Assembly (NCBI GenBank): GCA_003216725.1
Contig: QCIL01000006.1
Span: 1 to 64,000 of the forward strand
Source: Prochlorococcus sp. AG-402-L18
Lineage (GTDB): Bacteria; Cyanobacteriota; Cyanobacteriia; PCC-6307; Cyanobiaceae
Direction: 5' to 3'
Length of the DNA stretch: 64,000 bases
The first letter of the stretch is position 1. Each line of letters opens with the position of its first letter. Position numbers and translations under genes: made by a program. Below, one piece after another: positions 40,992 through 49,081 of this stretch. The notes beneath the pieces were generated by a model. The model was given only the letters and a program-made list of their open reading frames with translations, searched no databases and had not been told where the DNA came from.

Positions 40992-41882
40992 ATGAGTGAA
41001 AAATTTTCAATTAGGTTGATATCTGTAAATGAAATACCAGAAGTCACAAACTGGGCAAAGTTAGAAGGATTTTCTCCGGGAATCGATGACGTATCAATTT
41101 ATAAAAATACAGATAAACAAGGGGTATGGGTAGCTTGTCTCGATAATAATCCTATAGGTTCTATTGCGTGCATTAAATATAATTCGTCATATGGTTTTAT
41201 AGGTTTATTTATCGTTAAAAAAGAATACCGAAATAATGGATATGGAGTGAGATTATGGAAACATGCACTCGATTATTTAAAAAATCTCGATTGTATTGGT
41301 CTTGAGGCTGCCCCAGATAGATTGAATGATTACGAAAAGTGGGGGTTTAGAAAATCTTCCATTACAAATCGATGGAAATTAAATGGTTTCCAAGATTTGC
41401 CATTGAAAAATTTCTATAAAGATCAATTTCATTCTTTTAAAGTTGTCCCGGGTAATAAAATTTCCTCTGAAGCAGTCTTAATTTATGATGATCAACGAGA
41501 ACCAAGTCCAAGACCTCATTTTCTAAATGATTGGTTGAAAAACTCACATGGTAATGTCAGTGCAATTGTCGATAATAATGGAATGTGTCATGGGTTTGGC
41601 AGAATAAGACCTTGTGTATTGGAGGATAATGAGCAAGGTTGGAGAATCGGCCCTCTTTTAGCGGATACTCCACCACTTGCTGAACTATTAATAAGGGAGT
41701 TAGTTGGTGATTTAGATTCGCAAATCTTATTAGATTGCTCTAATCTTAATCCTTATGCAAGTTATCTTTTATTAAGTTTGGGATTTGAGGAAGTATCAAA
41801 AACTTACAGAATGTATAAAGGCATTCAACCTCTCTGCCCAATGAATCAAGTATACGGACTTGCCTGTTTGGAACTGGGTTGA
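40992..41882 (+). CDS. GNAT-family acetyltransferase
   Basis: 296 residues. The N-terminal GNAT domain has the acetyl-CoA loop in VKKEYRNNGYGVRLWK (~78-92). The C-terminal ~150 residues form a second, GNAT-like region of the Acetyltransf_18 type (QPLCPMNQVYGLACLELG end). Substrate unknown. Stand-alone gene. Confidence 0.85.
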   Translation: MSEKFSIRLISVNEIPEVTNWAKLEGFSPGIDDVSIYKNTDKQGVWVACLDNNPIGSIACIKYNSSYGFIGLFIVKKEYRNNGYGVRLWKHALDYLKNLDCIGLEAAPDRLNDYEKWGFRKSSITNRWKLNGFQDLPLKNFYKDQFHSFKVVPGNKISSEAVLIYDDQREPSPRPHFLNDWLKNSHGNVSAIVDNNGMCHGFGRIRPCVLEDNEQGWRIGPLLADTPPLAELLIRELVGDLDSQILLDCSNLNPYASYLLLSLGFEEVSKTYRMYKGIQPLCPMNQVYGLACLELG

Positions 41883-41954
41883 TTTACTCTAAAGAGTGAG
41901 TTTTACTTTTGGTTTCTGTAATACTTAAAGAAGTTTGTTTGATTATCCATAAGC

Positions 41955-42203
41955 TTAACTTTCAGAAGTTTTCAAAATTTTTTCTACAATATCGGCGTTG
42001 ATTATAGTGATTTCTCCATTATCAATATTGGTAACTTGAAACAAGGTCCATGAATTTGGATTTCTAGCTCCTCCGATACAGTCGATAACTTGACCAACCC
42101 AATAATTTTTATTCTTTTCCTTAGTATCTTCGCAATGTTCTTTTTTAATTGCGACATAATCACCAGGCCTAACGAAAAGAAACTCAGGAGCTGCCGAGCT
42201 CAT
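41955..42203 (-). CDS. Small DUF3104-like protein
   Basis: 82 residues. The pattern FLFVRPGDYVAIKKEHC ... YWVGQVIDCIGGARNPNS ... TLFQVTNIDNGEI and an IVNADIV-type end resembles DUF3104, a small SH3-like family I associate with marine picocyanobacteria. Function unknown. A LexA-box-like site lies 15 bp before the start. Confidence 0.7.
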   Translation of the reverse strand: MSSAAPEFLFVRPGDYVAIKKEHCEDTKEKNKNYWVGQVIDCIGGARNPNSWTLFQVTNIDNGEITIINADIVEKILKTSES

Positions 42204-42217
42204 AACAAACAGTTAAT

Positions 42218-42231
42218 AGTATATTTGTACT
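42218..42231. promoter_or_regulatory. LexA-box-like site
   Basis: AGTATATTTGTACT matches 13 of 14 positions of the cyanobacterial LexA consensus as I recall it (RGTACNNNDGTWCB). It lies 15 bp upstream of the 82-residue gene, where a repressor would block transcription. A second such site is near 45168. Confidence 0.4.
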
Positions 42232-42339
42232 GTAGTATGCTATCAGTTCGATTGCCGAACTTTGAATTATTTCGCAAACTAGAGATAATTCAAAAATAAA
42301 ATCGAATCAATTGAAAGTGCAATATTTTCAATTGATGTT

Positions 42340-42471
42340 TTAAATTAAATAAGATTTAAGCTGGTCTAATATATCTGCACGGTTAGAAACTAATTTTGTA
42401 AAAACTAAGTATATCAAACCTCCCATTGCGAGTCTTCCGTTAATTTTCTCTAACTGCTTTAGTTTTCTCAA
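42340..42471 (-). CDS. High-light-inducible-protein-like ORF without ATG
   Basis: The frame reads QLEKINGRLAMGGLIYLVFTKL, matching the chlorophyll-binding Hli/CAB helix pattern ExxNGRLAM. From a possible TTG at 42471 it is 43 residues; the frame is open further 5' to a stop near 42550 but has no ATG or GTG. It may use a rare start or be a decayed hli gene. Such proteins bind chlorophyll in the thylakoid under stress. Confidence 0.5.
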   Translation of the reverse strand: MRKLKQLEKINGRLAMGGLIYLVFTKLVSNRADILDQLKSYLI

Positions 42472-42571
42472 AAATTGTTTTGCGGTTAAATTAAATTTAA
42501 AGGGTATAAAAAATAAAAAAGTATTGATTACTTCAAAATTAAAAAAAAATTATTTTAAACACGAAATAAAA

Positions 42572-42709
42572 TTAAAGCCAAGCTTCTTTCATCTCAAGAT
42601 AAAGCCTTTCGCTCTCAGCAGAATTAATTTTGCTGTCTGAATATGATTGCTGTTGTTGCTGTTGTTGCTGCTGAGTTGAGTTAGTATTAGGATTTTGGGC
42701 TTCGCTCAT
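42572..42709 (-). CDS. 45-residue protein with a run of nine glutamines
   Basis: MSEAQNPNTNSTQ then a Q9 tract encoded by mixed CAG/CAA, then SYSDSKINSAESERLYLEMKEAWL. The mixed codons argue for selection on the peptide rather than simple slippage. Unknown function; no membrane helix. Confidence 0.55.
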   Translation of the reverse strand: MSEAQNPNTNSTQQQQQQQQQSYSDSKINSAESERLYLEMKEAWL

Positions 42710-42826
42710 TAGAGGGCTTAAATATTTGTGTTTATTCTCTCATATTTAGAGCTTTTTTTGTCAACTTAAATTCTTAAATTTTATTTAAATTTTCTACGTT
42801 TTTAATTTTCCTGTTTTGAGTTAAGG

Positions 42827-42928
42827 TTATTTTACTACTGTGGTTTTAGCGTATAGAAATTTAACTTCCCAATATACAATTCCAAGGAAGATAGCACTTG
42901 CAATAATAATTTCAGAAATGGCTAACAT
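42827..42928 (-). CDS. 33-residue single-helix membrane protein
   Basis: MLAISEIIIASAIFLGIVYWEV... followed by a short basic tail (KFLYAKTTVVK). Size and topology resemble small thylakoid subunits, but it matches no PSI, PSII or b6f subunit I can name. Confidence 0.5.
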   Translation of the reverse strand: MLAISEIIIASAIFLGIVYWEVKFLYAKTTVVK

Positions 42929-43075
42929 TTTTTTGATTCAAAACTAATTTAATTTTGGTATCAATTTACACAGAATGCAATAGGTACTAATTACATCTAA
43001 GATTTTAAAAAATCTTACTTAATGAAATAACGCGTCAAAATATTATAAAATTTTAAGTTAGATACACATTATGTC

Positions 43076-43510
43076 GTGGGGAATTTCATAAATTCAACAT
43101 TTCTTATACCTCTCATTCCTGTAGTAACGGCTATATTTATTTTTATTTTGTTGGTAAGTTTTAACAGAACACTTAACAGATTAACCAAACCAGTTACTGT
43201 ACTTGTTGCATTATCTTTATTAAGTTCTGCTTTTATAAGCTCATTTGATTATTTTAAGAAAATAGAAGAAGAATTAGTTTTATCCGAATTTCTTAAAATT
43301 TTTGAAGAAACAAATTTAGTTATACATCTCAATTTAGTAAATGAAACAATTATAATTTATTTCTCATTAATAATGATATTCATAATTGGATTATCTTTCT
43401 ATAAATTACCTAGAAAAAAAGGTTATGTCTCATTGATGATTAGCTTAGGATTATTATCTTCTGCTGTGATGATCTCAACATTGTTAATAGATTTTTCAGC
43501 ACTAATCTAA
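43076..43510 (+). CDS. Membrane protein, possibly NdhF/NuoL-like N-terminal fragment
   Basis: 144 residues with four hydrophobic helices: FLIPLIPVVTAIFIFILLV, VTVLVALSLLSSAFI, ETIIIYFSLIMIFIIGL and LMISLGLLSSAVMISTLL. The start FLIPLIPV and later segments recall the first helices of NdhF-type antiporter-like subunits, without the core proton channel, so this is tentative. GTG start. The 3' end overlaps PTOX by 4 bp, convergent. Confidence 0.55.
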   Translation: MGNFINSTFLIPLIPVVTAIFIFILLVSFNRTLNRLTKPVTVLVALSLLSSAFISSFDYFKKIEEELVLSEFLKIFEETNLVIHLNLVNETIIIYFSLIMIFIIGLSFYKLPRKKGYVSLMISLGLLSSAVMISTLLIDFSALI

Positions 43511-44016
43511 ACTGTAGTAAGCATTGACAAAGCTTCGTTAAGTTCTTGGACATGATTTAATTCATCTTGAGCGATTTCTTTTATTTTTTGATCATTTGGA
43601 TTATCTTTTAAATATTTGGAATAAGTTTCAAATGCATGTTCTTCAATTTTTATGTTCACATCATAAGCATTAGCTGGAGAGAAGAAATAATAAAAAACCA
43701 TGATCCAGTAATAAATAAGCACAAGGTGTCTTGCAAAAAATCTATCGATCCAGAACCTATCTCCTCCTCTCTTCTCCATTTCTTTAAGATGCTCAGTTTC
43801 GTTTATAGCTTGATAAAAATGTTCTTTCATTAAAATCATTGTTTTTTCATTTTTAATTCCTAGGGATTCTTTAAAATGAAGTACTGAAAGAAATGCAAAA
43901 TAAGGTGATCTAGCTATAACTTCTAAAACCCAAAATCTTTGTAAATGTCTACCAGAGTATATGAAGTCTAAAAATTTGACTGTATTATTCAAAATTAAAG
44001 AATTTAATTTCTTCAT
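43507..44016 (-). CDS. ptox: Plastoquinol terminal oxidase (PTOX/alternative oxidase family)
   Basis: Non-haem diiron oxidase that passes electrons from plastoquinol to O2, relieving over-reduction in high light. All six diiron ligands can be placed: E32 (VLEVIARSPYF), E73 and H76 (NETEHL), E126 (EEHAFETY), E152 and H155 (DELNHV). At 169 residues it is shorter than plant PTOX, consistent with the compact form in marine picocyanobacteria. Convergent with the NdhF-like ORF. Confidence 0.9.
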   Translation of the reverse strand: MKKLNSLILNNTVKFLDFIYSGRHLQRFWVLEVIARSPYFAFLSVLHFKESLGIKNEKTMILMKEHFYQAINETEHLKEMEKRGGDRFWIDRFFARHLVLIYYWIMVFYYFFSPANAYDVNIKIEEHAFETYSKYLKDNPNDQKIKEIAQDELNHVQELNEALSMLTTV

Positions 44017-44169
44017 AAACTACCTTTTTCTTTAAGTATAATTACTCAGCAGCCAGTGGTCTACTTTTTTTAAAGATATTAACCAAAAATTAATATTTAT
44101 ATTCTATACCAGTTTCTCCCATTGAAATATTTTTTTTTCATGCATTAATTGGATAGATAAAAATTTTAT

Positions 44170-44310
44170 ATGACAAATACTGAAAAAATTGCAAATGCGA
44201 AAAAGAGGATTGATGAATTGGAAAGACTTATAAAATATTGGAATGATTCAGAAAATGATGAATCAAAAATATTAAATTTTTCTTTAAAAATTAATAACAA
44301 AGTTGCTTAA
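44170..44310 (+). CDS. 46-residue coiled-coil microprotein
   Basis: MTNTEKIANAKKRIDELERL followed by IKYWNDSENDESK..., predicted helical and charged. The leucine spacing suggests a short coiled coil. Unknown. Confidence 0.5.
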   Translation: MTNTEKIANAKKRIDELERLIKYWNDSENDESKILNFSLKINNKVA

Positions 44311-44457
44311 AAATTTATTAAAGGTTGATTAATTTTTTTATCTACTTTTAGTGATTTAATATCTTTTAGTATTCAAATATTGTTATGTCTATAAATAGAG
44401 CAATTAAACCTATTCTCAAAAAAGGTAAGGAAGAAATAATCTAAAAGAAAAGTCTAT

Positions 44458-44571
44458 ATGAAAACCTTTTCTAAAAAATATTTAGTTCCGATTAAATTTT
44501 TACCATGGTTATTTTGGATATTTGTATCTTTTGTGAGTTTATATTTATGTAAGACAGCATGGGTAAATTGA
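44458..44571 (+). CDS. 37-residue single-helix membrane microprotein
   Basis: Basic N-terminus MKTFSKKYLVPIKF then the helix LPWLFWIFVSFVSLYLC. Ends TAWVN. 12 bp from the convergent stop at 44584. Unknown. Confidence 0.45.
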   Translation: MKTFSKKYLVPIKFLPWLFWIFVSFVSLYLCKTAWVN

Positions 44572-44583
44572 ATAATGAATTAT

Positions 44584-44901
44584 CTAACTTCTTCTTAGCC
44601 AATCAGGAGCACCGCCAAACCAATCGGATATATCATCTTCATTTGGGTTGAAATGATTTTCTTTATTTAGTCCATCTATCCCAAATGATTGTAGGAGGTT
44701 ATCAATTCCACTATTATTCTTTATACCACTCCTCCTAAAGCTGTTAGCCTTCTTTAGCCAAAGAGAAATCGTTGAATTGTGGTCTGCAAATTTCTCAACA
44801 TATATTCTCTCTTCCAATGTAATTGATTTATCTTGTGCAATTCTTTTAATAATTCCCTGGATTTTTAGTCTTTTTTGATTACTAAGTAGCATCTTAATCA
44901 A
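44584..44901 (-). CDS. Conserved-looking soluble protein, unknown function
   Basis: 105 residues: a basic N-terminal helix (LSNQKRLKIQGIIKRIAQ), the segment SITLEERIYVEKFADHNSTIS, and an acidic C-terminus ending DWFGGAPDWLRRS. The aromatic C-terminal motif suggests a defined interaction site. ATG at 44892 is an alternative start. Not recognised. Confidence 0.6.
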   Translation of the reverse strand: MIKMLLSNQKRLKIQGIIKRIAQDKSITLEERIYVEKFADHNSTISLWLKKANSFRRSGIKNNSGIDNLLQSFGIDGLNKENHFNPNEDDISDWFGGAPDWLRRS

Positions 44902-45152
44902 TTCATTATTCTTTTTATAGGAAGGATCACCAAAAATATCATGTCAATGTTAATTTCAACAAAATATCTATTTTAAAAGCTTTTTAGTCAGAAAAGTCTT
45001 AAAACACTAAAAAAAGTGATTAATAAGTAATGTATTATACTTAAATTCATTAATAAAACTTATGAATTAAAAAAAAAAGATTAAAAAAATCAATCAACTC
45101 TTAAAGACGTCTAAAAATAAGATATGAGAAAGTAGTTGTTGCATTATAGTAA

Positions 45153-45181
45153 ATCTGTACTATTATTAGTACAGATGTATT
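45153..45181. promoter_or_regulatory. Perfect palindrome with LexA-box-like sequence
   Basis: ATCTGTACTA-TTAT-TAGTACAGAT is a perfect 10-bp inverted repeat (45153-45176) ending 13 bp before the start at 45190. Within and beyond it AGTACAGATGTATT (45168-45181) matches 13 of 14 positions of the LexA consensus as I recall it. No U-tract, so an operator is more likely than a terminator. Confidence 0.5.
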
Positions 45182-45189
45182 ATTAAGAA

Positions 45190-45396
45190 ATGAAAATGAT
45201 CTCATCTTCTCCTTATGCCACTTTTAATCCAAAAGAGTGGAATTCACTAGTAAGCAAAAATGCAAAGTTTGAAAATACTCCAATAAAAATTCAAAAAAAA
45301 AATTATAGAACTTTTTCTCTAAAAAAGATTAAAAAAGATGAACTATTTCAAGAGAAGGAAAAATTGTATCAACAAATGCAAATTGTATTCGCATAG
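45190..45396 (+). CDS. 68-residue basic protein behind a palindromic operator
   Basis: MKMISSSPYATFNPKEWNSL then a lysine-rich region and a helical ELFQEKEKLYQQMQIVFA end. Soluble, pI high. Unknown; the upstream palindrome suggests regulated, possibly damage-induced, expression. Confidence 0.6.
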   Translation: MKMISSSPYATFNPKEWNSLVSKNAKFENTPIKIQKKNYRTFSLKKIKKDELFQEKEKLYQQMQIVFA

Positions 45397-45486
45397 AAAA
45401 ATTTCAACTAACAATCTTTTTATTGATTATTATTTTACGCGATCCAATTTTTTGTTAGATTAGTAGAAATATAAGTAGGTTTCAAT

Positions 45487-45777
45487 TTGGCTGTAGATCG
45501 AGAACTTTTAAAAGAAGTTACCCAAGAACTTTGGAATACTGTAAAAAAATTAAGACCAGAAATTGACCGGCAAACTCGACTTCAATTAGTTTTAAAGGCC
45601 TTATTGACTATTGGAGATTTGCCTGATCAAATGCAGGCTGCAATGGTAGTTGGTGTTTGTGCAGAAATGGATAAGAGCGAAATTGATAATGTTGAAACTA
45701 ATTCACAAACAAAAGAATCAAGCGGAATTGACTCTTCTACAGGAAGAAAAGTAGTTAGAAGAAGTTCAGCTAAATAA
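45487..45777 (+). CDS. Conserved small protein, TTG start
   Basis: 96 residues: MAVDRELLKEVTQELWNTVKK, then an amphipathic LRPEIDRQTRLQLVLKALLTIG and PDQMQAAMVVGVCAEM, then a low-complexity Ser/Thr/Lys tail. The first 60 residues look well conserved in style. No ATG in frame upstream; TTG at 45487 is the best start. Unknown function. Confidence 0.65.
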   Translation: MAVDRELLKEVTQELWNTVKKLRPEIDRQTRLQLVLKALLTIGDLPDQMQAAMVVGVCAEMDKSEIDNVETNSQTKESSGIDSSTGRKVVRRSSAK

Positions 45778-45789
45778 AGTTTAAAACGA

Positions 45790-46023
45790 TTATCCTTTAA
45801 TTTTTTTTGATTCGTTTTTATTCAGTCGATTTAATAGATAATATGAAATTACAAGTAAAAGAGGAACAAATATTGAATGTAAAGTCATCATTAATTCCGT
45901 TTCGCCCATTCCTATGAGATTCGACTCACTCGGAAGTTGCTCTGACCAGGTTCCAACTAAATGCCATGCTTGAGGAATTGATAAGAAAAACATATAAATG
46001 CTATAAGGAAAGTTTATGTTCAA
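45790..46023 (-). CDS. 77-residue membrane protein, unknown
   Basis: Polar loop with SEQLPSESNLIGMGETELMMTLHS between a weak first helix (YSIYMFFLSIPQAWH) and a clear second helix (IFVPLLLVISYYLLNRL). Lysine-rich end. Convergent with the previous gene. Not recognised. Confidence 0.55.
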   Translation of the reverse strand: MNINFPYSIYMFFLSIPQAWHLVGTWSEQLPSESNLIGMGETELMMTLHSIFVPLLLVISYYLLNRLNKNESKKIKG

Positions 46024-46109
46024 ATAAAGATTATCATTATTTAAGGTTTTTGCTTTCTTTATTCTTATTTCTTAATTAAGTATTTGTAGAGATTTTTAAA
46101 AAATTTGAT

Positions 46110-47639
46110 TCATAAATTTATTTTTTTTAGAAGAGTTTTAAATTCTTTTTTACCAATAATTTTTTCAGCTGCGTAAGCACCGCTTGCTGAAACAGCGGGA
46201 ATTCCAATACCTGGAAATGTACTTGCACCGCAAGTAAATAAATTTTTTACTGGAGTTTTGCAACCTGGGAAAAGACCTTTTGCTGCAGATAATGCAGGGC
46301 CGTAACTACCGCAATAGGTATTAGTGAATTTTTTATGAGTAATTGGGGTCCCTAACATTTTTAAATTTATCCTTTCATCGATGTCAGGTATGAATTTTCG
46401 AGCTGCATTAAGGAATATTGCACACCTCTCTTCTTTCAAATTTCTATATGCTAATTCGCCTGGATTTAGGTTTTCCCAAATTTCCCAAGGTTCATTTGCG
46501 GGAGTGTATCCATGAAGAACATGTTTCCCTTTAGGGGCCATATTTTTATCTAAAACTGATGGGATTGAAAATACAGCTATATTTCTTTCTGCGGTTATAC
46601 CTTTTCCCCAATCATCAACATGAATAGCATGTATTGGCAAATCTTCAAGACCATCAGCATCAAAACCTAAATGTATATGAAGGAAAGAATCACATTTATT
46701 GGGGTTCAATAATTTTGTCTTCCATTTTTTTGAAATTTCATTTGGAATTAACTTTTTTAAATTCCAAACATCAGTATTCGTGACAACAGAGTCACAGCTA
46801 TAACTTGAACCATTATTAAGTGTTATGCCTGCCGCTAAATTTTTATTGAAGTTAATTTTTTTTACTCTTGAAGAGAGAATTAATTCTCCCCCATTTTTTT
46901 TGAATCCATTAATTAAGGCTTTTACAATAGATTCACTACCTCCTTTAGGGTATTCAAGGTATGAATTTGGTTCAAACCATTCGTTAAATAAAGTAGCCAT
47001 TGCAGCTGTATTTGTATCATGCATTGACATACCACTTATCAAAAAGCTCAATAAATCAACCCAATTTCTGAGAAAAGGATCCTTTAGATGATTATTTACT
47101 AAATTCCCAAAACCCTTATTAATTTTTGGTATTTGCTTTATGTTAGGTAAAATTTTTGAGGTTAAATTTATTAGATCTAAGAAATTAATTGATTCAGGAG
47201 AAAATGAGAGCAAAGGTAATTCATTTATTATCTGGCTAAGAGGTTTTATTTCAGCTATAAATGATTCCCATTCCTTGACAGATTTCTCACATCTTAAATT
47301 TTTTATTGTTTGTTTAAAAGGTTCTTCTCCCACATCAAGATTAAAATTGCCTTCTGGGACAATAACTTGCCAACCTTTGTACTGAAACAATTCAACTTCC
47401 TCATCAAGTAATTTAAGAATTTGTCCCAAGGGATTGGTGGTTGGCCACCTACCTAATCCACTCCATAATGAAGGCCCAGATTCGAAAGTGTAGCCATTTC
47501 TTTTGAAACTGTGAGCAACACCTCCAGGTTGAGAATGCGCTTCACATATAAGAACTTTTTTGCCTGATAAAGCTAATATTGATCCACAACATAATCCACC
47601 TATTCCACTACCTATAATTACAACATCAAACCTTTGCAT
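46110..47639 (-). CDS. Carotenoid isomerase / phytoene desaturase-family flavoprotein
   Basis: FAD-dependent oxidoreductase of the CrtISO/CrtI/retinol saturase group. N-terminal dinucleotide motif VIIGSGIGGLCCG, the PGGVAHSFKRNGYTFESGPSLWSG block, and a C-terminal TCGASTFPGIGIPAVSASG. 509 residues, near CrtISO (CrtH) length. Prolycopene isomerase or a retinal/carotenoid saturase are both possible; substrate is not decidable from sequence alone. Confidence 0.85.
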   Translation of the reverse strand: MQRFDVVIIGSGIGGLCCGSILALSGKKVLICEAHSQPGGVAHSFKRNGYTFESGPSLWSGLGRWPTTNPLGQILKLLDEEVELFQYKGWQVIVPEGNFNLDVGEEPFKQTIKNLRCEKSVKEWESFIAEIKPLSQIINELPLLSFSPESINFLDLINLTSKILPNIKQIPKINKGFGNLVNNHLKDPFLRNWVDLLSFLISGMSMHDTNTAAMATLFNEWFEPNSYLEYPKGGSESIVKALINGFKKNGGELILSSRVKKINFNKNLAAGITLNNGSSYSCDSVVTNTDVWNLKKLIPNEISKKWKTKLLNPNKCDSFLHIHLGFDADGLEDLPIHAIHVDDWGKGITAERNIAVFSIPSVLDKNMAPKGKHVLHGYTPANEPWEIWENLNPGELAYRNLKEERCAIFLNAARKFIPDIDERINLKMLGTPITHKKFTNTYCGSYGPALSAAKGLFPGCKTPVKNLFTCGASTFPGIGIPAVSASGAYAAEKIIGKKEFKTLLKKINL

Positions 47640-47674
47640 TAAATATTGACTTTAAAAACTAAAAAAGCAAATTT

Positions 47675-47785
47675 TTATACAAATGTGTTTGTTGATGTTG
47701 AAATGCTTAATACAACAGCGAGAAAAAATATGTAAGGAACTGCTTTTAGGGGAATGTATCCTTGGCTTTTAGAAATGAAATCCAT
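47675..47785 (-). CDS. 36-residue single-helix microprotein (MDFI-type)
   Basis: MDFISKSQGYIPLKAVPYIFFLAVVLSISTS..., one membrane helix. The first four residues and position of the helix resemble the 31-residue ORF at 54642-54737. Unknown. Confidence 0.45.
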   Translation of the reverse strand: MDFISKSQGYIPLKAVPYIFFLAVVLSISTSTNTFV

Positions 47786-47958
47786 TAGATTAGTTACTTT
47801 ATGTAAATATAATAACGAGATCTTGTTACTTATGTGTGCCAAAAAAAATATTTTTTAGAAATATATTGAAACAAAGAAATATTTTTAGGAGATCTTTTCA
47901 ACTATGTACATTTTTTATGAAGTTATCTTAATATTTAATTCTTAGATTAAAAACTATT

Positions 47959-48444
47959 ATGAAATACTTCCCTGATATCAAAGAGATAAAACTACTAGAA
48001 AAAAATTCTCAAAAAAATGGTAGCGGAATAGAATATGAGGAATTGTTAGGAATATGGAATTTTAAGTATGTATGGGGAAAGGAGTCAGATGAAATAAAAA
48101 ATATATCCAGTTCGATTCTCCAAGTATTGTCGGCAAGACTCGAATTAAAAAGTAAAAAAAAAGTGGATAAACTAAATTTTGAAATAAAAAATTCAATTAA
48201 TTTCGGATTTTTGAAAGTTATTTTTATAGGCAACGCAGAATTAAAAGGGCTAAGACCTCTATTAACTTTTTATTTTGAGGAATTGAAGATTAGTATTAGT
48301 AATTTTCAAATATTTAATAAAGAATTAAAAAAACCTGAAAATAAAAAAATGCCTTTTTTCTCACTTGTAGGAATAAGTACTAAAGATAAATGGTTGTGTG
48401 CACGAGGTAGGGGCGGAGGTCTTGCAATATGGGTTAAGTCTTAA
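47959..48444 (+). CDS. Conserved hypothetical, plastid-lipid-associated-like
   Basis: 161 residues. The start EYEELLGIWNFKYVWGK and the end LCARGRGGGLAIWVKS resemble the two ends of the PAP/fibrillin or lipocalin-like fold, where an N-terminal GxW and a C-terminal Arg-Gly segment close a barrel. That is fold-level inference; function unknown. Convergent with the Nif11-like gene, 1 bp between stops. Confidence 0.6.
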   Translation: MKYFPDIKEIKLLEKNSQKNGSGIEYEELLGIWNFKYVWGKESDEIKNISSSILQVLSARLELKSKKKVDKLNFEIKNSINFGFLKVIFIGNAELKGLRPLLTFYFEELKISISNFQIFNKELKKPENKKMPFFSLVGISTKDKWLCARGRGGGLAIWVKS

Positions 48445-48445
48445 A

Positions 48446-48661
48446 TTAGTGGTATTCACCTGGATGATCTACCTTCCTTACGGTAACTTTATCAACTTTT
48501 TGTCCATTAAATCTTAAGAGATCATCTCCTGAAAAGTCATATCCTAAGCGTTGGCCTATTAGTGCTACATCGTCCGCTGTAGAGGATGATGTAACCTTAT
48601 TTTTTAAGTCTTCATCAGTTTGCATCTTAATTAAAAATTTTCTTATTTCAGAAAAACTCAT
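48446..48661 (-). CDS. Nif11-like (leader-peptide-type) protein
   Basis: 71 residues. MSFSEIRKFLIKMQTDEDLK and the later ADDVALIGQRLGYDFSGDDLL match the Nif11 domain, found in nitrogen-fixation-associated small proteins and in leader peptides of ribosomal peptides such as prochlorosins. There is no Cys-rich core and no double-Gly cleavage site here; the tail is KVTVRKVDHPGEYH. So it is a leader-like protein without a visible product. Confidence 0.75.
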   Translation of the reverse strand: MSFSEIRKFLIKMQTDEDLKNKVTSSSTADDVALIGQRLGYDFSGDDLLRFNGQKVDKVTVRKVDHPGEYH

Positions 48662-48752
48662 TACTGGAATTTAATAAATTGATGTTAAATGATTTATAAA
48701 AATCTTTTTCTTATTAAGAACAAGATAAATAGATAATTATTATACTATTTCT

Positions 48753-49070
48753 ATGACTTATTTATTCCTCTATGTAGTAGCCATTATTTTAATTTGGTGG
48801 ACATATCGTGTTGGTTGGCTTGAAGCGCTCAAAACTGTAGTTAAAGTTATAGTTCCGTCTGTACTTATTATTTTATTTAATATTAAAGCTGGAAGATTAC
48901 TTTTTAAAAGTCCTGTAGTTGGTTTGATAAGTGCTTTGCCTACTTCTATTTTTATTTTTAGAGGGTCATTGCCTTTAGTTAGTTTTGTAAATAATTGGAT
49001 TGAAAATAAAATAAATAATATTGATGATTCGGAAGTTATAGATACTGATTCTGTGCCTGTAGATGATTAA
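48753..49070 (+). CDS. Membrane protein, unknown
   Basis: 105 residues. Hydrophobic from 1 to ~85 with three or four helices (FLYVVAIILIWWTYRVGW; VIVPSVLIILF; VGLISALPTSIFIF) and an acidic C-terminus (DDSEVIDTDSVPVDD). Not recognised. Confidence 0.55.
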   Translation: MTYLFLYVVAIILIWWTYRVGWLEALKTVVKVIVPSVLIILFNIKAGRLLFKSPVVGLISALPTSIFIFRGSLPLVSFVNNWIENKINNIDDSEVIDTDSVPVDD

Positions 49071-49081
49071 TTTAATTTAAT

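Noticed and set aside
44384-44443. 19-residue ORF starting near 44384
   Set aside because: Very short and lysine-rich in AT-rich DNA; nothing supports translation.
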